From positions 62,001 through 126,000 of the forward strand of contig JAHEKV010000003.1 in assembly GCA_024638165.1 (NCBI GenBank): a stretch of 64,000 nt of DNA. The letters are read 5' to 3'. The notes under the pieces were generated by a model that searched no databases, had not been told where the DNA came from, and worked only from the letters and a program-made list of their open reading frames with translations. Shown piece after piece: positions 62,794-64,000 of the stretch; the first letter of the stretch is position 1, and every line of letters starts with the position of its first letter. The position numbers and the translations under genes are program-made. Source of the stretch: Flavobacteriaceae bacterium (GTDB lineage: Bacteria > Bacteroidota > Bacteroidia > Flavobacteriales > Flavobacteriaceae).

Positions 62794-63309
62794 ATGAAAA
62801 TTATTCTTCTCGGATATATGGGGTCTGGAAAGTCGACCATAGGTAAGGTATTAGCTAATGAATTAAACCTATCCTTTGTTGATTTAGATCATGCTATTGA
62901 GAATGAGATGGGTATGACGATTAGGGAGTTCTTTGAGGTATCTGGCGAGTTGAAATTCAGACGTTTAGAAAATGAGGTATTGAATAAAGTTCTTGCTGAA
63001 AATGATCGAATGATTCTTTCGACGGGTGGGGGTACTCCTTGCTATGGAAATAATTTACAGCTTATGAAGTCGGCATCGAATGCGAAAGTTCTTTATCTAA
63101 AGGCTTCGATAAAAACCCTTACAGAAAGATTATGGTCAGAAAAGGACACACGTCCGCTGATACAATCGATTGGCGATGACGATTTGCCAGAGTTCATAGG
63201 TAAGCATCTATTTGAGCGCTCGAACTTCTATCTTCAGGCTCATCATGTGATTGAGATCGATCAAAAATCAGTTGAAATGATCGTTAGAGAAATAGCAGAA
63301 TTACTTTAA
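62794..63309 (+). CDS. aroK: Shikimate kinase
   Basis: 171 residues from ATG 62794. P-loop GYMGSGKSTIG, shikimate-binding DLDHAIE and STGGGTPCY, lid RLWSEKDTRPLI. Phosphorylates shikimate toward chorismate, the precursor for TrpE. An in-frame TTG 21 nt upstream overlaps the -7 box and is rejected. The 3' end overlaps the PRTase gene by 9 nt on the other strand. Confidence 0.96.
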   Translation: MKIILLGYMGSGKSTIGKVLANELNLSFVDLDHAIENEMGMTIREFFEVSGELKFRRLENEVLNKVLAENDRMILSTGGGTPCYGNNLQLMKSASNAKVLYLKASIKTLTERLWSEKDTRPLIQSIGDDDLPEFIGKHLFERSNFYLQAHHVIEIDQKSVEMIVREIAELL

Positions 63310-63798
63310 ATAAGCCCGGTCATTATTTTCTTCGAAAACCACTTCGATGTGTTCATAGGATGATGTGGATAGTGAAAGGCCTTTGAAATCAGCTTTAATC
63401 GGAAATTTTTTATGGTTTCGATTAACGAGAACAGCGGTCTTTAATTTTTTGACACCGGCGTGAAGAAAGGGAAGACATCCGTGCATTAAAGTAGCTCCAG
63501 AGTTTAGTACATCATCAACAAGTACAACAGCTTTATCTTTTAGGTTGGTAGCATCAATATCTAATTCAGGCGACTGGGTTCCTGGTTGATGTTTATCTAA
63601 TGAAACAGTTACGACCTTAATGTCTAACTCATCAATTTTTTTTAATTCCATGGCAATTTTTTCTGCCAGTAGACTACCCGACCCTTGAATACCTGCGATA
63701 ATAATTTCAGATTCATCAGAATAAGTTTCGAGAATTTGAAAAGCGATTCGACGTATAGTATGCGCAATCTTTTGATGATCTAGGATAAGTTCTTTCAT
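63301..63798 (-). CDS. PyrR-like phosphoribosyltransferase family protein
   Basis: 165 residues. PRPP-binding motif VVLVDDVLNSGATL (about 90-103), GIQGSGSLLAEKIA, and a C-terminal LSLSTSSYEHIEVVFEE similar to PyrR. PyrR proteins are uracil PRTases or pyr regulators, but many Bacteroidetes homologues have unknown substrates. Its ATG overlaps the upstream gene's TGA. Not near pyr genes. Confidence 0.88.
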   Translation of the reverse strand: MKELILDHQKIAHTIRRIAFQILETYSDESEIIIAGIQGSGSLLAEKIAMELKKIDELDIKVVTVSLDKHQPGTQSPELDIDATNLKDKAVVLVDDVLNSGATLMHGCLPFLHAGVKKLKTAVLVNRNHKKFPIKADFKGLSLSTSSYEHIEVVFEENNDRAYLK

Positions 63799-64000
63799 TC
63801 TGATTCTGAGGTATAAGCTTCAAGAGAGCGACGATCTTTTTTAGTAGGACGTCCTTCTCCTTTTTGTCGATAATATTCTTGAGAAAGTTTTGCGAATTCT
63901 CTGTGCTCAAAGGCTTCTTTCGGGGTATGATCTTTTCGGTATTGATCGACCAACTTCGCTCCAACTCGGCTTTTAGGTAGGTCGAGGACTTCTATTTCGT
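63795..64000 (-). CDS. S4-domain RNA-binding protein (Hsp15-like), C-terminal part
   Basis: The window edge cuts the N-terminus; 68 codons remain. Readable C-terminus: VLDLPKSRVGAKLVDQYR, KDHTPKEAFEHREFAK, and the basic tail GEGRPTKKDRRSLEAY, which match the C-terminal extension of HslR/Hsp15-type proteins. The S4 domain itself is outside the window. Hsp15 binds 50S subunits carrying stalled nascent chains. Coupled to the PRTase gene by TGA/ATG overlap. Confidence 0.82.
   Translation of the reverse strand, partial: EIEVLDLPKSRVGAKLVDQYRKDHTPKEAFEHREFAKLSQEYYRQKGEGRPTKKDRRSLEAYTSESE

Noticed and set aside
1-64000. CRISPR array, insertion sequence, rRNA operon or dnaA-type origin
   Set aside because: No regularly spaced repeats, no transposase-like protein, no 16S/23S segments and no DnaA-box cluster were seen on either strand.

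Overview
The window looks like a chromosomal segment of a marine-type member of Bacteroidetes, probably order Flavobacteriales (Cryomorphaceae/Schleiferiaceae-like). The evidence is a pigment cluster, -7 promoter boxes of the form TAnnTTTG, almost no Shine-Dalgarno sites except one very strong one before rpsU, and lineage-typical families (DUF3467, DUF4295, DUF4369, DUF5916, TIGR03643, PspC). It is AT-rich, gene-dense and ordinary in codon use. I found no insertion sequence, prophage, CRISPR array, rRNA operon or replication origin.

Layout. 1-5803 (-): complete tryptophan operon trpE-G-D-C-F-B-A (trpA cut by the window edge), preceded by a leader peptide with tandem Trp codons and a textbook attenuator. 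5840-12690: nitroreductase, TlpA-like lipoprotein, rhodanese, PspC protein, alanine/sodium symporter, ComEA-like protein, acyl-CoA dehydrogenase, rpsU, xerC, hpf. 12714-26250 (+): information-processing superoperon tRNA-Thr, -Tyr, -Gly, -Thr, tuf, tRNA-Trp, secE, nusG, rplKAJL, rpoB, rpoC, DUF3467. 26249-36657: prfC, idi, a PTPS/QueD gene and mostly envelope or housekeeping genes (DUF4369 lipoprotein, DUF819, DUF5916, S1/P1 nuclease, AlkB-like, AraC). 36678-43335: htpG, a candidate small RNA unit, tetR-abc1-fabH, and an SSS transporter. 43361-55847 (+): recR, E2 acyltransferase, exonuclease, FAH-family hydrolase, cinA, rpmB-rpmG-DUF4295-ftsY-rimO, PPIase pair, aconitase. 55856-62340: carotenoid island, with crtA on + and carH-crtI-crtB-crtZ-crtD-cruF on -. 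62473-64000: tRNA-Leu, tRNA-Lys, aroK, a PRTase, and an S4-domain gene cut by the edge.

How it works together. The pigment genes encode most of a myxol/saproxanthin-type pathway, but no lycopene cyclase is in the window. The first gene of the operon is a CarH-like B12 photoreceptor repressor with the key residues intact, so light-controlled pigment synthesis is likely. idi, 30 kb away, supplies isoprenoid precursors.

The most interesting signals are regulatory. They are the trp attenuator, the single strong SD before bS21 in a lineage whose ribosome hides its anti-SD, several promoters placed exactly 4-5 nt before start codons (predicted leaderless mRNAs), a terminator buried in the first codons of a ComEA-like gene, a promoter overlapping a terminator stem before the tRNA/tuf operon, and an orphan ~105-nt transcription unit at 38673-38811. 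All assignments rest on reading the sequence; no database search was run.
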